A DNA stretch of 7,935 bases from Limiplasma sp045538465. Lineage in GTDB: Bacteria > Bacillota > Clostridia > Christensenellales > Aristaeellaceae. The notes beneath the pieces were generated by a model. That model did no database searches and was not told the DNA's origin. It worked only from the letters and a program-made list of their open reading frames with translations. The DNA lies in contig JAZSRK010000102.1 in the NCBI GenBank assembly GCA_045538465.1, positions 1-7,935 on the forward strand, read 5' to 3'. This document shows, piece by piece, positions 6,572-7,935 of this stretch (its first letter is position 1; every line of letters begins with the position of its first letter). Made by a program: the position numbers and the translations under genes.

Positions 6572-6595
6572 TCGTAGAAAGGCGGGAGGTAAGCC

Positions 6596-7714
6596 ATGAA
6601 CAAGCGATGTATAGCAGCATGTCTGCTGGCTGTACTGCTGCTGCCAGCGGCCGGGCAGGCCGCCACTGCCCCGACCCCCGGTACCGGGCACTGCGGTCAG
6701 GCGTATTGCTACTGGGAGACCCCCATGGATATTTCGGACCCAGAGACCGTTTGGAATGTACTGATTCAGCCCATGACCGTGGTGAGCGGCAAGGAGCGTG
6801 TGCAGGTCATTGTTCGTGCGGAGCCCAGCGAGGAGGCCGAGCCTGTGGGCGAGGTGACCTGCCATTCGCAGGGCGTGCATGTGCTGGAAACATTGGATAA
6901 CGGCTGGAGCTTGGTGGAGTGCTATTCCAGCGCCAACGGTCTTTCCCGCACCAAGGTGTACGGCGACCTGATCTGCGGCTACCTGCCCACCGAACTGCTG
7001 GTCACCTATCAAAGCAAGACCAAGTATGGTCTTGTGGTGGATAAATTGAGCCAGCGGATGTATGTGTTTGAGGACGGCTGCTTGATCGGCACATTGCGGG
7101 TCTCCACCGGCAAGCCCACAGAGGATGAACCCCAGCGGGATACCAACGCAGGCGAGTTTCACTTGGTGAGCATGGTGGGCGATTATGTTTCGGAAGGGGA
7201 CAGCATTTGCGAAGATGCCATCCGCTTTAACGATGGCGACCTGATCCACGGTGTTCCCTACTATGTAAAAAGTGATGGCAGCAAGGATTATACTGCCTGC
7301 GAAGGCGCTTTGGGGCGAATGGCCAGCATGGGCTGCATCCGTGTGCAGCGCCGCCGTACACCGCAGGGCATCAATATGTCGTGGCTGTGGAACCATCTGT
7401 TCGACCAGAAGCGAACCAAGCTGATCATCTGGGAGGATGTTCCCGGCCGCCAGCTGCCCATCCCTGCGGATGATACACCCGTCTATGTTCTGCCGGAATT
7501 GAGCTCCGCATACCATAGCGCATCTAATTGCTACGATATCGATCGTATCTATTTTCCCATGCAGCAGATCACCTACGGGCAACTGCATGAAGCGGAATAT
7601 GCAGAATTGGGGGCGTGCTCCTTCTGCAACCCGCCCCCAAGGCGGGAGGCTTTGGAGAGCATCAATGCGAAAAACGCTGCGCCGTTGGAGGAAACCCCTG
7701 CGGCAGCGGAATGA
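6596..7714 (+). CDS. Secreted L,D-transpeptidase (YkuD domain) with SH3-like and C-terminal Cys/His modules
   Basis: This protein has 372 residues; ATG 6596 has GGAGGT (6585-6590) 5 bases upstream. Residues 1-23 are a signal peptide (MNKR, hydrophobic core, cleavage near GQAA). Residues ~60-136 look like a bacterial SH3 domain (VQVIVRAEPSEEAEPVGEV, then GWSLVEC and GYLPTELL). The YkuD catalytic domain spans about 143-280: YGLVVDKLSQRMYVFEDG at the start, His218 in LIHGVPYY, and SMGCIRV (244-250) with the catalytic Cys247 and Arg249. Such enzymes form or exchange 3-3 (L,D) peptidoglycan cross-links or attach proteins to the wall, outside the membrane. Residues 297-346 add a YHSASNC (306-312) plus CSFCNP (341-346) module that resembles the YHxxxxC...CxxCxP putative zinc motif appended to various clostridial exported proteins. 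It is second in the operon with the phosphoesterase. The fold assignment is firm; the cross-linking substrate is inferred. Confidence 0.94.
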   Translation: MNKRCIAACLLAVLLLPAAGQAATAPTPGTGHCGQAYCYWETPMDISDPETVWNVLIQPMTVVSGKERVQVIVRAEPSEEAEPVGEVTCHSQGVHVLETLDNGWSLVECYSSANGLSRTKVYGDLICGYLPTELLVTYQSKTKYGLVVDKLSQRMYVFEDGCLIGTLRVSTGKPTEDEPQRDTNAGEFHLVSMVGDYVSEGDSICEDAIRFNDGDLIHGVPYYVKSDGSKDYTACEGALGRMASMGCIRVQRRRTPQGINMSWLWNHLFDQKRTKLIIWEDVPGRQLPIPADDTPVYVLPELSSAYHSASNCYDIDRIYFPMQQITYGQLHEAEYAELGACSFCNPPPRREALESINAKNAAPLEETPAAAE

Positions 7715-7739
7715 TCGATGAATGACATACGAAAAACAC

Positions 7740-7767
7740 AGGCTGCTTGTGATATGATAAGCAGCCT
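7740..7767. other. Stem-loop after the L,D-transpeptidase, possible terminator lacking a U tract
   Basis: A perfect 9-bp stem AGGCTGCTT (7740-7748) / AAGCAGCCT (7759-7767) with a 10-base loop begins 26 bases past the stop codon and is preceded by an A run (7732-7736). The expected plus-strand U run is absent: the stem is followed directly by CAGGTCG and the palindrome at 7772. It may be a terminator whose tail has been altered, or the left part of the repeat element beside it. Confidence 0.55.
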
Positions 7768-7771
7768 CAGG

Positions 7772-7935
7772 TCGTCGAAAAACTCGCCAATGGCCACTTT
7801 TTCGACGAGGTTTGCACCGTTTGCCTACTCGCCTACGGCTCGCCGGGCGGCAAACGGCGATAGGAATCCCTTGCTACGCAAGGGTTCCGAAACCACCGGA
7901 AGGGTGAGTAAAACGAACCGAGGCGTGAGGACAGC
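7772..7935. repeat. Structured non-coding element with near-palindrome and further hairpins (runs off right edge)
   Basis: This stretch has no credible gene. It opens with a 37-bp near-palindrome: arms TCGTCGAAAAA (7772-7782) and TTTTTCGACGA (7798-7808) are perfect, and the centre also pairs (GCC 7786-7788 / GGC 7792-7794). Next is a 9-bp inverted repeat CCGTTTGCC (7817-7825) / GGCAAACGG (7849-7857). Then comes a hairpin CCCTTGC (7868-7874) / GCAAGGG (7878-7884), extended by GGAA/TTCC with one bulge. The rest (7889-7935) has weaker pairing, possibly with the loop of the second hairpin. Successive inverted repeats in an intergenic region suggest a dispersed repeat family (REP/MITE-like) or a structured RNA; sequence alone does not decide between them. 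Its boundaries are unknown on the right. Confidence 0.55.

Noticed and set aside
6554..7588. Minus-strand open frame of 344 codons
   Set aside because: It is antisense to the L,D-transpeptidase, which has a signal peptide and an intact SMGCIRV catalytic motif; the antisense frame is explained by codon bias.
7573..7797. Minus-strand open frame of 74 codons
   Set aside because: It runs from the structured intergenic element into the antisense of the transpeptidase gene, and has no ribosome binding site or recognisable product.

Overview
This is a GC-rich segment of a Gram-positive chromosome, most likely from a gut Clostridia/Oscillospiraceae-type bacterium (Faecalibacterium, Gemmiger or Subdoligranulum-like). 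That placement is inferred from strong GGAGG/AAAGGAG ribosome binding sites, sigma-A-type promoters, WG-repeat and RsiV-like envelope proteins and an L,D-transpeptidase; no rRNA or marker gene is present to confirm it. Coding density is high and most genes are housekeeping or envelope functions. I see no phage, transposase, CRISPR array or tRNA.

Layout. (1) Positions 1-3243, minus strand: an envelope operon of two genes. The promoter-proximal one is a 668-residue single-pass membrane protein with a repeat-rich cytoplasmic tail and a WG-like exterior. 32 bases further on is a secreted RsiV/DUF3298-like protein with an acidic Asp/Ala repeat region, cut by the left edge of the window. Both carry in-frame tandem repeats (3 x 96 bp and 3 x 69 bp). 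(2) 3244-3464: a divergent promoter region. It holds a near-consensus promoter for sfsA, a weaker one for the minus operon, and a 13-bp-arm dyad overlapping the sfsA -35 box. (3) 3465-4154, plus: sfsA, followed by a bidirectional terminator. (4) 4246-5571, minus: a two-gene operon, a flavin-reductase-like FMN protein followed by a YjjG-type HAD nucleotidase. (5) 5572-5677: overlapping divergent promoters. (6) 5678-7714, plus: a second envelope operon, a membrane-anchored calcineurin-like phosphoesterase with an altered GNH motif followed by a secreted YkuD L,D-transpeptidase with a C-terminal Cys/His module. (7) 7715-7935: non-coding, with a stem-loop, a 37-bp near-palindrome and two or three further hairpins. 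This looks like a structured intergenic repeat or RNA that continues past the right edge.

The two envelope operons (1 and 6) probably act at the cell surface or in the cell wall. The central genes are metabolic or nucleic-acid housekeeping. No complete novel system is evident. The items most worth a second look are the structured tail element, the altered phosphoesterase active site, the transpeptidase fusion and the operator-like dyad.
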